In this document: positions 40,860 through 52,693 of the stretch, piece by piece | How positions within the stretch are numbered: position 1 is the stretch's first letter | Layout of the letters: every line of letters starts with the position of its first letter | DNA from: Azolla caroliniana | Lineage: Eukaryota; Polypodiophyta | NCBI GenBank assembly: GCA_043228905.1 | Contig: JBHGNT010000005.1 | Location: 9,672,001 to 9,736,000 of the forward strand | Length of the DNA: 64,000 nucleotides | Reading direction: 5' to 3' | The notes under the pieces: model-generated | The model's input: only the letters and a program-made list of their open reading frames with translations | Database searches by the model: none | What the model was told of the DNA's origin: nothing | Made by a program: the position numbers and the translations under genes

Positions 40860-42437
40860 ATGGCGTTGGAGGTTTTGACGGCATTGGACAAGGCGAAGAC
40901 GCAATGGTACCACTTCACTGCCATAGTGATTGCCGGAATGGGTTTTTTCACCGATGCTTACGATCTCTTCTGCATCTCCACCGTGACTAAGCTCCTAGGC
41001 CGCATCTACTACTTCAATCCTGACAGTGCTAAACCAGGAACCTTGCCCCCAAATGTCTCTGCAGCCGTCAATGGTGTCGCCCTATGTGGCACGCTCGCTG
41101 GCCAACTCTTCTTTGGTTGGCTGGGCGACAAATTGGGGCGCAAGAAGGTGTACGGTGTTACACTCCTCCTCATGATCGTATGCTCTATCGCATCTGCGCT
41201 CTCCTTCGGCCATACTGCCAAGTCTGTGATGACCACGCTCTGTTTCTTCCGCTTTTGGCTGGGCTTTGGGATCGGTGGCGATTATCCGCTGTCCGCGGCC
41301 ATCATGGCGGAGTATGCAAACAAGCGCACACGTGGCGCTTTCATCGCCGCAGTGTTCGCGATGCAGGGCACCGGGATCCTCGCGGGGGCCACAGTCTCCA
41401 TCATTGTCTCCTCTGCCTTCAATAATGCTGACCCACGCCCACCCTACAGTGTAGACCGTGTGGGCTCAACGCCAAAGCAAGCCGATTTCGTGTGGCGGCT
41501 GGTGTTCATGTTGGGTGCCATACCAGCATTGCTGACGTACTACTGGCGGCTGAAGATGCCGGAGACTGCTCGTTATACGGCACTGGTGGAAGGGAATGCA
41601 AAGCGAGCGGCTCAAGACATGACCAAAGTCCTGGCGGTGGAGCTTCATGCGGAGCAAGAGAAGGTGGACAAAATCCGGTCTGACCAAAGCCAGACGTACG
41701 GGCTGTTCTCGGCAGAGTTCGCTCGGCGGCATGGGCTGCATCTGTTGGGAACAACAAGCACCTGGTTCCTGCTGGACATCGCCTTTTACAGCCAGAACCT
41801 GTTCCAGAAGGACGTGTTGACGGCCATCGAGTGGCTGCCAAAGGCCGCGACCATGAGCGCGCTGGAGGAGGTGTTCAAGATCAGCAAAGCGCAGGCGCTC
41901 ATCGCGCTTTGCTCCACGGTACCCGGCTACTGGTTCACCGTCGCCTTCATTGACATACTGGGGAGATTCAAAATCCAGCTCATGGGCTTCTTCATGATGA
42001 CAGCCTTCATGCTGGGCTTGGCCATTCCCTACGACACACTCAAGGAGAAGAACCATCGCATCACGTTCGTGGTGCTGTACGCCTTCACATTCTTCTTTGC
42101 AAACTTCGGTCCCAACAGCACCACCTTCATTGTTCCTGCGGAGGTGTTCCCGGCGCGGCTGCGATCGACATGCCACGGTATTTCGGCTGCGGCCGGCAAG
42201 GCGGGGGCCATTATCGGCGCATTTGGCTTCCTTTATGCCGCACAAAGCAAGATTCCTGGTCAGCAAGATGCCGGATATCCCAATGGTGTTGGCGTCCGCA
42301 CGTCCCTACTCATTCTGGGCGGCATCAATGCTCTAGGATTTTTCTTCACGTTCCTCGTGCCAGAGACGAATGGTCGATCGCTCGAGGATATCACTGGGGA
42401 GAATGAAGTAGATGGGGACGACAAACTTGCTGTCTGA
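40860..42437 (+). CDS. High-affinity inorganic phosphate:H+ symporter, PHT1 family
   Basis: 525 aa, the usual PHT1 length, uninterrupted and intronless. Major facilitator superfamily protein with about 12 membrane helices and a large cytosolic loop in the middle (residues about 235-290). The family signature [21 protein letters not shown] is at 139-159. The conserved transport residues are present: TDAYDLF (D32, D35), D141 of the signature, and D306 in [15 protein letters not shown]. The MFS loop motif [14 protein letters not shown] is at 86-99, and [19 protein letters not shown] follows the loop. It imports phosphate across the plasma membrane, driven by the proton gradient. Upstream are a P1BS motif, TATA box and probable 5'-UTR intron; an AATAAA lies at 42492. 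It is the only clearly functional host gene here, close to retrotransposons on both sides. The exact PHT1 paralogue cannot be named. Confidence 0.96.
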   Translation: MALEVLTALDKAKTQWYHFTAIVIAGMGFFTDAYDLFCISTVTKLLGRIYYFNPDSAKPGTLPPNVSAAVNGVALCGTLAGQLFFGWLGDKLGRKKVYGVTLLLMIVCSIASALSFGHTAKSVMTTLCFFRFWLGFGIGGDYPLSAAIMAEYANKRTRGAFIAAVFAMQGTGILAGATVSIIVSSAFNNADPRPPYSVDRVGSTPKQADFVWRLVFMLGAIPALLTYYWRLKMPETARYTALVEGNAKRAAQDMTKVLAVELHAEQEKVDKIRSDQSQTYGLFSAEFARRHGLHLLGTTSTWFLLDIAFYSQNLFQKDVLTAIEWLPKAATMSALEEVFKISKAQALIALCSTVPGYWFTVAFIDILGRFKIQLMGFFMMTAFMLGLAIPYDTLKEKNHRITFVVLYAFTFFFANFGPNSTTFIVPAEVFPARLRSTCHGISAAAGKAGAIIGAFGFLYAAQSKIPGQQDAGYPNGVGVRTSLLILGGINALGFFFTFLVPETNGRSLEDITGENEVDGDDKLAV

Positions 42438-42491
42438 AAAAGGAGTGCTCCCAGTACATATATGATTTATAATTTCACTTCCCTCTCAGTA

Positions 42492-42497
42492 AATAAA
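42492..42497 (+). terminator. Candidate polyadenylation signal of the PHT1 gene
   Basis: AATAAA 55 bases after the stop codon, in AT-rich sequence. Confidence 0.5.
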
Positions 42498-42840
42498 TAC
42501 ATAATGTACTCTCCTTTACAAATTGAGCCAGCAGCATGATTATTAATATTCCTATTGCTATTATTATTATTATTATTGGTGTTTCTTATATCATGGCTCC
42601 ATTGTGTTAAACTACTATTCACAATTTAATGTCAAAGTGTGGATCATTGGTGCGAGGAATTGTTTAATGTCATGAAACTATGAGCGGCACACAACTTGAG
42701 GGGGTGGTATTATGCACTTCATAATATCAAATGCTCTTATAATACATATCGCTAGATCTTCTTCTATTCATATATCTGCAAAAAAGGGTCAAGGGAAGTG
42801 ATACTCACGAAAGGAGATGGATGTCAACATTTAGAGAAAA
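42498..42840. other. 3' flank of PHT1 with a possible copia scar
   Basis: AT-rich, with an att repeat (42556-42578). Near 42690 the words aacttgagggggtg look like a copia polypurine tract, but no LTR can be recognised after it. Confidence 0.35.
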
Positions 42841-43561
42841 AATTGAGGATTATTGCCTTGGTAATGGCGTCTCATGGACACTGCCATTGCCATGTGACTT
42901 GTGTCTGTTTGACCATTTAGTTTCTTTCTTCATAGTTCGTCTTGCTTGATTTTTCGCAATCGAGGTTTGGAGATTGAGACCCTTCTCGTTCCTATGGATG
43001 CTCACAAATGTGATCCATGATTCTGGCAAGGAACCCATTAGTATTTTACATTTTGATGTTTCATCAATAATGTTACCTCTTGAGATTGCAACATCTAGTT
43101 ATCTTTCTACCAATTGCTTATGACGGTGTCCGTTGGTTCTCCTTCACGCATCTCCATGTTCATTAGGGTTCAGTAGGAGAAGATTTTGGTCGTACACCGT
43201 CGGAGGGTTGGTGTAATTGTTGAAGATGATCCCACATTGTTCGTGCGGATCCAAGACTTCGAACATGATCAACTTGTCAATCACTTAGATGCATAATTAT
43301 CTCCATTCTTGCATCTAGATCTCTACTTTTCCGATCGCTCAAATCAGGTTCTGTTGATGGAATGACTTCAGAACCATTTACAATTCCTAAATTAAGATTT
43401 GTTCTTTCGAGAATTAACTCCATTCTCGTTGTCCACATTCTATAATTGTGGTCTGTGAGTTGCTCCACCACATACTTTCTTGCCATTTGGTTTGTTGATG
43501 CAACATTGATTGGATTTCCAACAAATTCTGATTGGTTTTCCGTATCGGTGGTCGACGACAT
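42841..43561 (-). pseudogene. Copia gag fragment (C4)
   Basis: Minus strand. Starts MSSTTDTENQSEFVGNPINVAS at 43561, then KYVVEQLTDHNYRMWTTRMELILERTNL, a typical copia gag N-terminus. It is broken at about 43277; farther left GSLPESWITFVSIHRN and a QARRTMKKET segment continue gag. Nothing of pol is present. Confidence 0.72.
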
Positions 43562-43656
43562 CTTGTATAGATTTCCCGGATCAATCTAACGTGATGTATG
43601 CCGCTTATTTAGTCACGTATTACTTATATAATGTGATGTATGTCGCTCTGATACCA

Positions 43657-43686
43657 TGTGAGAAATTAAAGAGAGAGAGAAAAGAA

Positions 43687-43717
<31 letters not shown>

Positions 43718-44000
43718 CAAAATTTTGCATTGTATATTAATCAAGTATCGAGATACATATCGTTTGTTATGTATATGAGAGGTTACAAAAGGTACACCTC
43801 TTCAACCGCTCCATCGCACCTGCCTCTACATCAACGCACACGACCAAGGATGTCGCCGTTCTTGCGACTTCCTCTGTAGGCGTACACGCAGGTCTACCTC
43901 ACACCTCAACTCTTCAATTCGCCTCTCATCATGCTTCCTTACCTTCCTTTCCTCACGCTCCCTTACTTTCCTCTCCCCACGAATCCTTGCCTTCATCAGT
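43657..44000 (-). repeat. C4 5' LTR (right end uncertain)
   Basis: A tRNA-iMet primer site (TGGTATCAGAG on the minus strand, 43646-43656) is followed by an LTR end TTTCTCACA, with a long GA repeat (43671-43720). The far end of the LTR is not clear; 44000 is an estimate. Confidence 0.55.
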
Positions 44001-44579
44001 TGCGGCTACTGGAACAACCGCCACATGTATGGCTGATTTGACAGCATGCAGACTGTTAGGGAAATAAGACCACGGTGTTGCCTGCATATTCGCTTGTTAC
44101 TCTAGCACCAAGTGGACAGGCAATTCCAGCCGCTAAGGTTGTTGCGTCAAGGTCACCGGAGGGGTCATCTACTGCAAGAAAGTCTAGGATTGGAAGAGAC
44201 AACAAACAATCAGATGTGGCAAAAACTTTGCTTAATGGGGTTGTTTGATGAACATTGATGTAGGTTCAAGAGAGGAACAATCACCACAAGGTCGTGATCA
44301 GCTTTATCGAGGCTCCAGTGTAGCTAACCCAAATGCAACTCCTATTTCGGACAATGCTATTATTGGAACAAGATAGGATTGATATCTTGCGAGAGATTCA
44401 AGTGATGGAAAGGCAGACGATCATTGCACGTGTGTTGGGGATTCGTATGTCGCATGTTGATCTACGTTTATTGCTACAGTTTATTGCTACACGTTGCTTT
44501 GAAACAGGATGTTCATAATATTGTGGATGTCGAGATGTTAGGAAGGAATTATTATCAACTCGAGTTTGAATAAGATCGA

Positions 44580-45164
44580 ATGGTACCATTTCTGTTAGAA
44601 AGGAAAGTTATCATTGTTAAGGGAGGATGGGTTTCTTTTCACAAATGGATCCACAATTTCTCGGCAAACCAAGTACACCATGACTTTGACTCTCTTTTTA
44701 CATGTATGGTGGTTCTCCCGAACTTGCGTAAAGAATGGATAACTTCTGTCGCTTTAATTGTTGTTATGATTGGTACGGTACAAGAGGTATATGATAAGCC
44801 ACGAAAAGAAGGTGACAAAATGTTAGGTGCAATGTCGGCTAAGATTCTCGTTTCTAAGGCTAAGGTATTGCCGTCTCACGTTCTGTTGCCCAATTTGTTG
44901 GACTCAACACAGTCTCCATATTCTCAGAAAACCATGTACCGAGGTCTGCCCAGTCAATGTTTTCGGTGTTTCGGGTTTGGCCATTTGGCCAAACATTGTC
45001 CTAAGATCAATAATGCCTCTCATATAGTGGAGTCCTCTACGGCCATTATTCCATACAAGGCCTCATCTGAGGGATGGACTATAGTAGGGAATAGGAAAAC
45101 ATCTCTACCAACTAAAACTCAACAAGTACAACATAATAACCTTAAGGAATTCCCCCCCATTTAG
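44580..45164 (+). pseudogene. LINE ORF1 fragment with CCHC zinc knuckle
   Basis: Similar to the DUF4283-zinc knuckle ORF1 of plant LINEs: GWVSFHKWIHNFSANQVH, VLPNLRKEWITSVALIVVMIGTV, VSKAKVLPSHVLLP, then the knuckle CFRCFGFGHLAKHC and GWTIVGNRK. The N-terminus is frame-shifted upstream (44333-44518). It binds element RNA in the ribonucleoprotein particle. Confidence 0.72.
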
Positions 45165-45779
45165 AACAAATATATAACACTTCAGGTAGATGATGAGGTT
45201 CCTCAAGTGCCACTTACTACAGGTTCATTGATCTCGTCAAAGACTGATACATGTCCCCCAATGACAACAATGCCTTCTAAGTCATCTTCTCGGTTGATAG
45301 AGGGTCAACCATCTATCAAAATTATACAGAGATCTCAGTTGAGTTTTCTTGTTAAAACAATCTCGTCAAATAAAATGAAATAGAAGAAAGATGACATGGA
45401 GATTGAAATAGCTCAGCAAGGAAAGCTAGAGCTACAAGGGCAGCAGAAGATGGTGGTTATCACTATCCAATGATTGGAGGAAGTTGCACCTATACCTACA
45501 ACTAATAATAACAAAGAAAAAGCTCTTTATGAGAAAAATGAAACAATGAAGTAGAATTATTGTTATTGATAGAGAAAGAGGCCAATGGTTTCAAGTTTGG
45601 ATCCTCGAAGGATATGGCAGCAGGCGAGGTGTTGGATAAGGTTGTCAAAGAGCGTAAGGTTCATAAGTATGCATGGAAGGACTTGCTAACAAAGCGACAA
45701 GTCCGCGCTCGAGAGGGCGCTAAGAAGAGTCGTCAGGATGTTCTCCTTGAGAAATGGACATCTTCAAATCATATGTAGT

Positions 45780-46610
45780 ATGGACAAGTTAAATATCCTT
45801 TCCTGGAACGTCAAGTCCTAGGGGGTTAGGCCTTTCTTAGATTTAAAGGACTTACACGTGCAGATCTAGATACAACTAATTTTGGTACTACTGATATTCT
45901 TTTTTTGCAAGAGCATCGCTTGTCTGTTGATAGGCTACGGAGTTATGGTTCCATCCTGCCAAGGAAATGGATACAAGTTGGTTCAAATAGTAGACAAGTT
46001 GGTTTATGTATGGCTATTAAAGAACAATGGGCATCCATCATAGGCTCAACAGGTACTATTTTGAATAAAAGGGCGCAGTTCCTTATTCTTCAAATAGGAC
46101 CTCAAAAGACTGGTATTATAAATCTATATGCTTCTAACTTAGCCTCAGAAAGAGCTTCCTCTTGGATTTCTCTTTCTGAATACGCCGGATTAGCGGATTC
46201 TTGGATTGTGGGTGGTGACTTTAACATGATTGAAGAAGCATTTGATAGGAGGGGAGGCTCAATCAATACAATTATAGACTGAGAAGCTAGAGCTTGGGAC
46301 TCCTTTTGTTTCTCTTTTGGTTTATTAGACCTATGGAATATTCACTCCATTTCTCGAATGCAAGGCTCTCTTAATTTTTCCCGGTCAAATAGTAGTGTGG
46401 TTGCAACTAATTTGGCACGATTGGATAGGTTCTATGCTAGTGACTTTTTTTGGGAAGCTTCTAGATGTATGGGGATTATTTCCGGGACGGTAACTTCTGA
46501 TCATTATCCATTGAAGTTAAACATTTTATTCACCAGAAGATCCTATATTAAGCAATTTTGTATCCCAACCTCATTGCTTGCTAATGAAAAACTCATAGAG
46601 TTTCTATAGC
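45780..46610 (+). pseudogene. LINE endonuclease domain
   Basis: Exonuclease/endonuclease/phosphatase fold: LSWNVKS near 45800, FLQEHRLSVDRL, GIINLYAS, SWIVGGDFNMIEEAFDRRGGS, LARLDRFYAS, SDHYPL. Frame 2 throughout with a stop at about 46280. It would nick target DNA for target-primed reverse transcription. Confidence 0.78.
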
Positions 46611-46734
46611 TCAAATATGGTCTAAATATGCCTTTCTGCTCAAAGATATCACTCATGTCATCCTTGATGTCAAGAGTTTCTTCATAAATATAGTTGCCTT
46701 TTCAGTTGATTGATGCAGTGAACAGATTGCTAAT

Positions 46735-47642
46735 TTGTGTCGAGCATTGGCTACAACAGAAAACTTATTGGAAAAATACCTAACATCACCTATGCTGCTC
46801 TCGGATTTACAACAAGTAAACAGAAATTTAAAAGAAAAGCAACATGTGAGAGGCTTATATTTCTACCAGCGTAATACAACTTCTTGGTCACAAAAGCAGG
46901 ATAGGGTTAACAGAGAGTTCTTTAGTGAATTTAAACAGAAGTATAAAACACTATCTATTAAAACCCTAAAACGTCTTGATGGTTCTTATACAACGGATGA
47001 TTCTGAGATGCAGGACATAACTACGACATATTACCATCAATTGTTATCTGCTAAATCCTTCTTAGAGGAAGATCTTAATAAGAGACAGCTTGTACTAGAA
47101 ACAGTACAACAAAAGGGCACTCATGTAATGGCTTCCCAGTTGCTTCAACAATTTATAGACACTGAAGTCTGGACAACGGCTAAATCCTTGGGTAAATATG
47201 TGTGTCCTGGAAAGGATGCCATAGAGTGGTATTCTATTTGCATAACTGGGAAGTGTTGGGGCCTATTCTTACTAGAGCACTTAATTTATTTTTCTCAATA
47301 GGGAATATGCCCGATGAATGGACGGAAGGAATCATATACATGATTCCGTAATAAGATGCTCAATGTAATAAAATCTCAAAATGGCGTCCAATAACTTTGC
47401 TTAACGACATCTATAAAATAGTAGCAAAGACTATAGCCAATAGAATGTGACCGTTGCTTCCCTCGATTATTATACATAATACACAATCAGGATTCCTTCA
47501 AGACAGAAGCATCTTTGACAATATCTTCCTTTTTTGGGAGATGATTGCATTGGCTCAACATCACAAACAATCCCTTGCTATACTATTATTAGATTTTGAG
47601 AAAGCATATGATAAAGTAGACTGGGACATTCTGGAAGCAATT
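46735..47642 (+). pseudogene. LINE reverse transcriptase, N-terminal part
   Basis: Reads RGLYFYQRNTTSWSQKQDRVNREFF, CPGKDAIEWYS, then after frame changes IGNMPDEWTEGIIYMIP, SKWRPITLLNDIYKIVAKTIANRM, a stop, NTQSGFLQDRSIFDNI and LLLDFEKAYDKVDW (the first palm Asp). The catalytic FADD and everything after are missing. Confidence 0.8.
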
Positions 47643-48112
47643 TGTTGAGAATCAAGCTCAACATAGTGCAATGTGTGAACACACCTCTCGAGAATCTATG
47701 ATTACCCAAAAGTGAAGAGTCACACCACTACTCTCTACACATTAACTATGTGTCATGCAATCATATTCTATGACACACAACTAATGAGTTACATATTCCC
47801 CATGACTATGAGTCTTCACATTCCCCAAGAGAGAGAGTGGTTGTTGTTGTTGTTAGTTAATGAAGAGAGAGGGTGACTCTATATAAAGCACCCTCCTCAT
47901 ACTTCATACTAAGTCGGTTGTGAATCCTTGTTATGCTACATTTTATAATTCTTATTCTACTTGTGAAATATACACCTTCTTCTTGAGTATTCTATTTTCC
48001 TCTCATTTCTCTATCTTGAGAGATCTTTTCTCTCCTCTCTTTTTCTCTCACACATATACGCACATAACACACATCTATTCCACTGCACAAGAATCACCAT
48101 CAATTCTTTACA
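47643..48112 (+). repeat. C5 5' LTR (family of C1)
   Basis: 470 bp, TGTTGAGAATC...TTCTTTACA, followed by the primer site TGGTATCAGAGCG (48113-48125). TATA-like ctatataaagc at about 47879. Confidence 0.88.
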
Positions 48113-48279
48113 TGGTATCAGAGCGATTTGGTAGCTTGATCTAGCCCACTCGCCTTATCGTGATCGTGTGTTGTGCTCTACGTCAACGTTCAAGAAGAAC
48201 CGGCTCATCGCTATCGTAGTACCACTACATAGCTCGTGTTCAAGAGAGAAGGAAAAGAAGAAAGGAAGCTTCATCGACG

Positions 48280-49454
48280 ATGAATACTCAAATGGGGAGT
48301 GCTCTCCCTAGTGAGAAGCTAGATCAAAACAACTTTGCATCTTGGGAGTACAAGATGCACCAATACCTTGTGAGCCAAGGCTATTGGGGTTACATCAAAG
48401 GAGCACAAGAAAACCGACCCGACCCAAAAGACGCTGACAATGCAATGTGGGAGCAAGCGGCAAGCCAAGTGATGTATTGCATAGCGACATGTGTTCACGA
48501 CCACATGCTCGGGTACATTCAAGAAAAGGAGACGCCAAAGGAAGCGTGGGAGAATCTACGAAAGATTTTCGCCGCTAACACAACCACGAGAAAGCTTCAA
48601 CTCGGCCAAGAGTTGAACAACATCCAACAAAGGGATATGTCCATCAAAAGCGACACCTTGAAGATCAAGGAGCTTTGCAACTCGCTCGGCTCGATAAGCG
48701 TCAATGTGGACGATGATGAGATGGTGCAAATATGCCTTGGCGGTCTTCCACCACGGTTCGACGCGATGAGAACCGCCATACTAGCACGGGAGAATCCACC
48801 CTCCTTCTTCGACCTTCAATCCATGTTGTTCGTCAAAGAAAACCATGTTCGAACAAGGGACAACGCCTCGGAAGGCCACATACTCTACACGCATTCGAAT
48901 GGAGGAAGAGGTTGTAGTCGAGCAAGAGGCCGATTCGGCCAAGGACGAGGTGGACGAGGCCCGACTTACGAAAACAACTCGCAATTTCGGCATCAAGACG
49001 GAAGCCATCGAGGAACCTTTGGAAGAAGGGGGAGCTTCCATTTCGGTCTGAGCCGACAAAACTCGGTCGAATGCGGATATTGCTGAAAAAACAGTCACCA
49101 CAAAGAAGAGTGTTGTAAGAAGATATGGAAGTTGGCTTCCACTAGCCGACAACTCACCAATTACGCCACCAACTCCGACTATGATGATCGCGACAGAATG
49201 TTCGTGATGAGACATAGAGCAAATTCTATGTCCGCTTCTACTTCGAATAATGCATCTAGTCTGGAAAACGTATGGTTCGTTGACTCTGGTGCCTCGAACC
49301 ATATGACGTCTCATCAAGAATGGTTCTGAGAACTTCGAGAGCCGGAACGATCCGGCTATGTCAAAATTGGAGACGATAGTACACATCCGATTTGACATAT
49401 CGTCAATGTCCCATTCGGCAAAGAAGGTAACCAAACTTTTATTAAAAATGTCTG
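48280..49454 (+). pseudogene. C5 gag and protease
   Basis: Gag ORF 48280-49086 (MNTQMGSALPSEKLDQNNFASWEYKMHQYLVSQGYWGY, KIFAANTTTRKLQLGQELNN, QICLGGLPPRFD, SFFDLQSMLF) is nearly intact. A stop interrupts the zinc knuckle (CGYC*KNSHHKEEC). The same frame resumes at 49132 and contains the protease motif WFVDSGASNHM, then stops at 49327 and 49394. Confidence 0.85.
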
Positions 49455-50049
49455 GAATGGGCCGGTAAGTCTCTTACTTTATGTTGATGATTTAGTCATC
49501 ACCAGTGCTACCCAGAGGAAATCTTCCGCATGAAGTCTCAACTTGCGGCATCATTTGAGATGAAGGACCTAGGCAACCTTCATTACTTTCTTAGGATCGA
49601 AGTGATCCGAACCCTCGAAAGCATATTGATCAGCCAACGCAATTATGTGTTAAATATGTTGTTCAAGTTTGGCATGATAGATTGCCAACCGGTCTCAACA
49701 TCCCTTGACCTGAATTAGAAGGTACGTCCTAACTCCAGACCCGCCTGCAATGAAAAAATGGTTCCAAATTTTTTTCGGAAGCCTTATATATCTCACTATC
49801 ACCCGACTTGACATCAGTTATCCAGTCGGAGTGATCATTAGTTTATGTAGCGACCGATCGTCGAGCACCTTTAGTGCGCGCATCGACTACAACGATATGT
49901 GAGCGGCACTAAGGATCAGGGATTGTTGTACCGGCACGGTATAACCGAAAAGTTAGTCAGTTATACAGATGCCGACTGGCCTGGTGATGCGTTGGATCGT
50001 CGGTCAATGTCCGGCTTTATGTTTTCCCTTTGTAGCATGGTTGTTACGT
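49455..50049 (+). pseudogene. C5 RT and RNase H start, family-2 type
   Basis: Begins abruptly with GPVSLLYVDDLVIT (the RT active site), then SQLAASFEMKDLGNLHYFLRIEVIRT, LISQRNYVLNMLFKFGMIDC, several stops, RYVSGTKDQGLLYRHG and YTDADWPGDALDRRSMSGFMFSL. Cut by a solo LTR at 50050. Confidence 0.8.
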
Positions 50050-50814
50050 TGTCATAGTGTATTTCGTACACTACGTGAAAAACTTATAAAGTACCGATTT
50101 AATAAATATGAATAAATAGTAGAAAATATTAAAATATATATAACATGCATAGGGCAAGATTCAAACCTTGCACCTTCATGTTAATAATATAATGTCTTAC
50201 CATTGCACTAGCATTTCATTAGTGTTAAAAAGTAGATGTTCCAAGTAGAAAAGTTAGTTCACCTAGGATAAACTTTAGTTAAAAGAAAACGCATGCTAAA
50301 AGAAAAAGCTACGCATGCACATCTAGCGTGCATGAACGCTATAATTGATAAAAAAAACACAAGTTAGAAAAAGCGTGATCACTTTAGATAAAGCATATAG
50401 TCTATCTATAGGAAAAGCATGGAGTCTATAGTTAGAGAAAAAAAAGCATGGATTCCTAAGACTCCCTCATCACTACATAAGGATGGGGAGCACAATGTAA
50501 TAGGGGTGTGAAATACTTGGAAATTGGATATATTTCCGAAAACACCAACCAATTAATATAATCGTGGGATTCATGAAAATAATATAATCTATACTTGTGG
50601 GATTCACGAGATTTCTATATCTTTCTCTATCAATCTAAATACATATTCTTACATAAATATTAATCAATAAAATACATTATACTTGTGGGATTCACAAATT
50701 TCTAATAATCTATTCATAACTATAAACTTGTCTCAAATTCTTCCTCCTCCTAGTCCAAAACCCCGGTGGTTCCCACCCGACTCACGCAACGATCCGGCAC
50801 CGAAAGGCACGACA
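50050..50814 (+). repeat. Solo LTR, type A
   Basis: 765 bp, TGTCATAGTG...GGCACGACA. It has the repeated gtgggattca(c/t) words and the gtccaaaaccccggtggt box near the end. C5 RNase H continues on the right (WSNKKLSIVALLS). The 4-base flanks are acgt and caag, so no TSD is preserved. Confidence 0.8.
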
Positions 50815-51394
50815 CAAGTGGAGCAACAAAAAGTTGTCGATAGTGGCTTTGTTGAGCATTGAGACTGAGTACCAAGGAGCCACAGTCGCGACTTGTGAAG
50901 CCATATGGCTTTGGCGGATGCTGCAAGACCTCCTGATCGAAGTACCGATGAAGATCCCGATCTACTACGACAATATCCGTAGCATGTAGCTCGCCAAGAA
51001 CCTCGTCTTCCATGCTCGCACAAAGCACATAGAAATGCATTACCACTTTGTGCACGACCGGGTCTTGAGTGGTGAAGTCTAACTCTGGTATGTTTGAACC
51101 GATCGTGAGGTTGCCGACATCTTCACCAAGGCCAAACGGAAGTCGACGCCGACACGAAGGAGCCAATGGTTACAGAAATGTCAAAGTCACAACAACGAAG
51201 GAGCTAAGATGGGGTTAATGAGTAGACAAGTTGACCGAGAAGGTCGAGGTGCACAAAACCACACGGGTCGTGGAAAGCGGGACCGGACAGGTCGAGGTGC
51301 ATGAGCAAGGCGTGAAGATGTCAAGAGGAGCCGGACACAAGGACCGGCAACAACTAACACTACGATCTGACCTCAGGTTGAGCTTGAGGGGGAC
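50815..51394 (+). pseudogene. C5 RNase H C-terminus and tail
   Basis: WSNKKLSIVALLSIETEYQGATVATCEAIWLWRMLQDLLIEV, YYDNIRSM, a stop, LAKNLVFHARTKHIEMHYHFVHDRVLSGEV, then a degraded tail and polypurine tract gcttgaggggg (51380-51394). Confidence 0.8.
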
Positions 51395-51451
51395 TGTTAA
51401 GCGGACAAGGTAAACATGATCCGAATCGGCTAAATAAGCCAATAGCCAAAT
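51395..51451 (+). repeat. Truncated 3' LTR start of C5
   Basis: TGTTAAGCGGACAAGG... begins directly after the polypurine tract and is lost after about 57 bases, where the tRNA-like array begins. Confidence 0.6.
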
Positions 51452-51476
51452 CGTTTGTGATAATACTTTAATTACA

Positions 51477-51562
51477 TCAAACCTACAAGATTTGAACGAG
51501 AGATCTAACGATTACAACATTTCAACTACAGTCCTCCGCTCTACCAACTGAGCTAAGGATGG
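51477..51562 (-). tRNA. tRNA-Tyr(GUA)-like copy 1, with intron; degenerate acceptor
   Basis: D arm, anticodon GTA, 13-nt intron after position 37 and T arm recognisable; A box TAGCTCAGTTGG intact. The acceptor stem has two mismatches. Confidence 0.65.
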
Positions 51563-51780
51563 GTTTTGATCATGTTGTCACATAATCTTACTAGTTTTAT
51601 ATGATCAAGTGATATGATGATGCAACTATAGTCATGAGCTCTTAAACCTATTAAGCTAAATATTGGCAAAGATCTAAACTCTTAGAATAGCACCCATACT
51701 CCAAGGTTAATGAAATGATAGTTTATCAAATACTAAAGTAGAGTCACACAAATTATGTTTGTGATAATGTTTTGATTACA

Positions 51781-51866
51781 TCCAAACTACCGGATTTGAA
51801 CCAGTAACTTAAGGATTACAACATTTCAACTACAGTCCTCCGCTCTACCAACTGAGCTAAGATTGG
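51781..51866 (-). tRNA. tRNA-Tyr(GUA)-like copy 2, with intron
   Basis: D arm and T arm fully paired; anticodon loop CTGTAG matches ordinary plant tRNA-Tyr. One acceptor mismatch (position 5-68). Among the best preserved. Confidence 0.7.
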
Positions 51867-52083
51867 GTTTTGATAACATTGTCACATAATCTTATTAGTC
51901 TGATTATATCAACTAATATGATGACGCAACTATAGTCATGAGCTCTTAGACCTATTAAGCTAAATGTTGGCAAGATCTCAACTCTTAAAATAGCATCCAT
52001 ACTCCAAAGTTAATGAGATAATAGTTTAACAAATAGCAAAATAGAATCACACAAATTATGTTTGTGATAATGTTTTGATTAAA

Positions 52084-52169
52084 TCCAACCTACCGGATTT
52101 GAACCTATGACCTAAGGATTACAACATTTTAACTACAATCCTCCGCTCTACCAACTGAGCTAAGGTTGG
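52084..52169 (-). tRNA. tRNA-Tyr(GUA)-like copy 3, with intron
   Basis: Acceptor stem perfectly paired (CCAACCT/AGGTTGG), D arm intact, anticodon GTA; the T stem has one mismatch and one G-T pair. Confidence 0.7.
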
Positions 52170-52386
52170 GTTTTGTTAGTATTGTGACATAATCTTACTA
52201 GTGTGATTCTATCGACTGATACGACAACACAACTATAGTCATGAGCTCTTAGACCTATTAAGTTAAATGTTGGCAAGATCTCAACTCTTCGAATAGCATC
52301 CATACTCCAAAGTTAATGAAATGATAGTTTATCAAATAGTAAAGTAGAGTCACACAAATTATGTTTATAATAGTGTTTTGATTACA

Positions 52387-52472
52387 TCCAACCTACAGAG
52401 TTTGAACTAGTGACCTAAGGATTGCAACATTTCAACTACAGTCCTCCACTATACCAACTGAGCTAAAGTTGG
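52387..52472 (-). pseudogene. tRNA-Tyr-like copy 4, degenerate
   Basis: Same length and intron position, but the 3' side of the D stem is changed (TAGT for GAGC) and the T stem is altered. Confidence 0.65.
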
Positions 52473-52693
52473 ATTTCGATAATATTATTATGACATAATC
52501 TAACTAGAGTATAATTCGTTTGAGTAATATGATGACGCCACTATAGTCTTGTGCTCTTAGACTAATTAAGCTAAATGTTGGAAAGCTTTTAACTATTAGA
52601 ATTACATCCATATCCAAAGTTAATGAAATTATAGTTTATGAAATGGCAAAGTAGAGTCACACAAATGATGTTTGTGATAATGTTTTAACTACA

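Larger units (their letters stand above)
44240..47642 (+). mobile_element. Decayed plant LINE (L1-type), 3' end cut by C5
   Basis: Plus strand non-LTR element with ORF1 (44580-45164), an AP-type endonuclease (about 45780-46610) and part of the reverse transcriptase (about 46735-47642). Multiple stops and frame changes. The copia LTR starting at 47643 cuts it before the catalytic FADD motif; no continuation was found to the right. The 5' end is not precisely visible. Confidence 0.8.
47643..51451 (+). mobile_element. Chimeric copia C5: family-1 5' half joined to family-2 3' half
   Basis: The 5' LTR (47643-48112), leader and gag-protease match C1. From about 49455 the sequence jumps to RT that matches C2/C3, and the tail, polypurine tract (51380-51394) and start of a 3' LTR (TGTTAAGCGGACAAG, 51395-51451) also belong to the C2/C3 family. 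Integrase is absent. A solo LTR interrupts it at 50050-50814. Confidence 0.75.

Noticed and set aside
41009-42406. ORFs of 60-266 aa overlapping the PHT1 CDS in other frames
   Set aside because: The GC-rich CDS creates long shadow frames; none has a domain, and the PHT1 frame explains the conservation.
42680-42720. Copia polypurine tract and LTR downstream of PHT1
   Set aside because: aacttgagggggtg is suggestive, but the following sequence does not match any LTR in the window.
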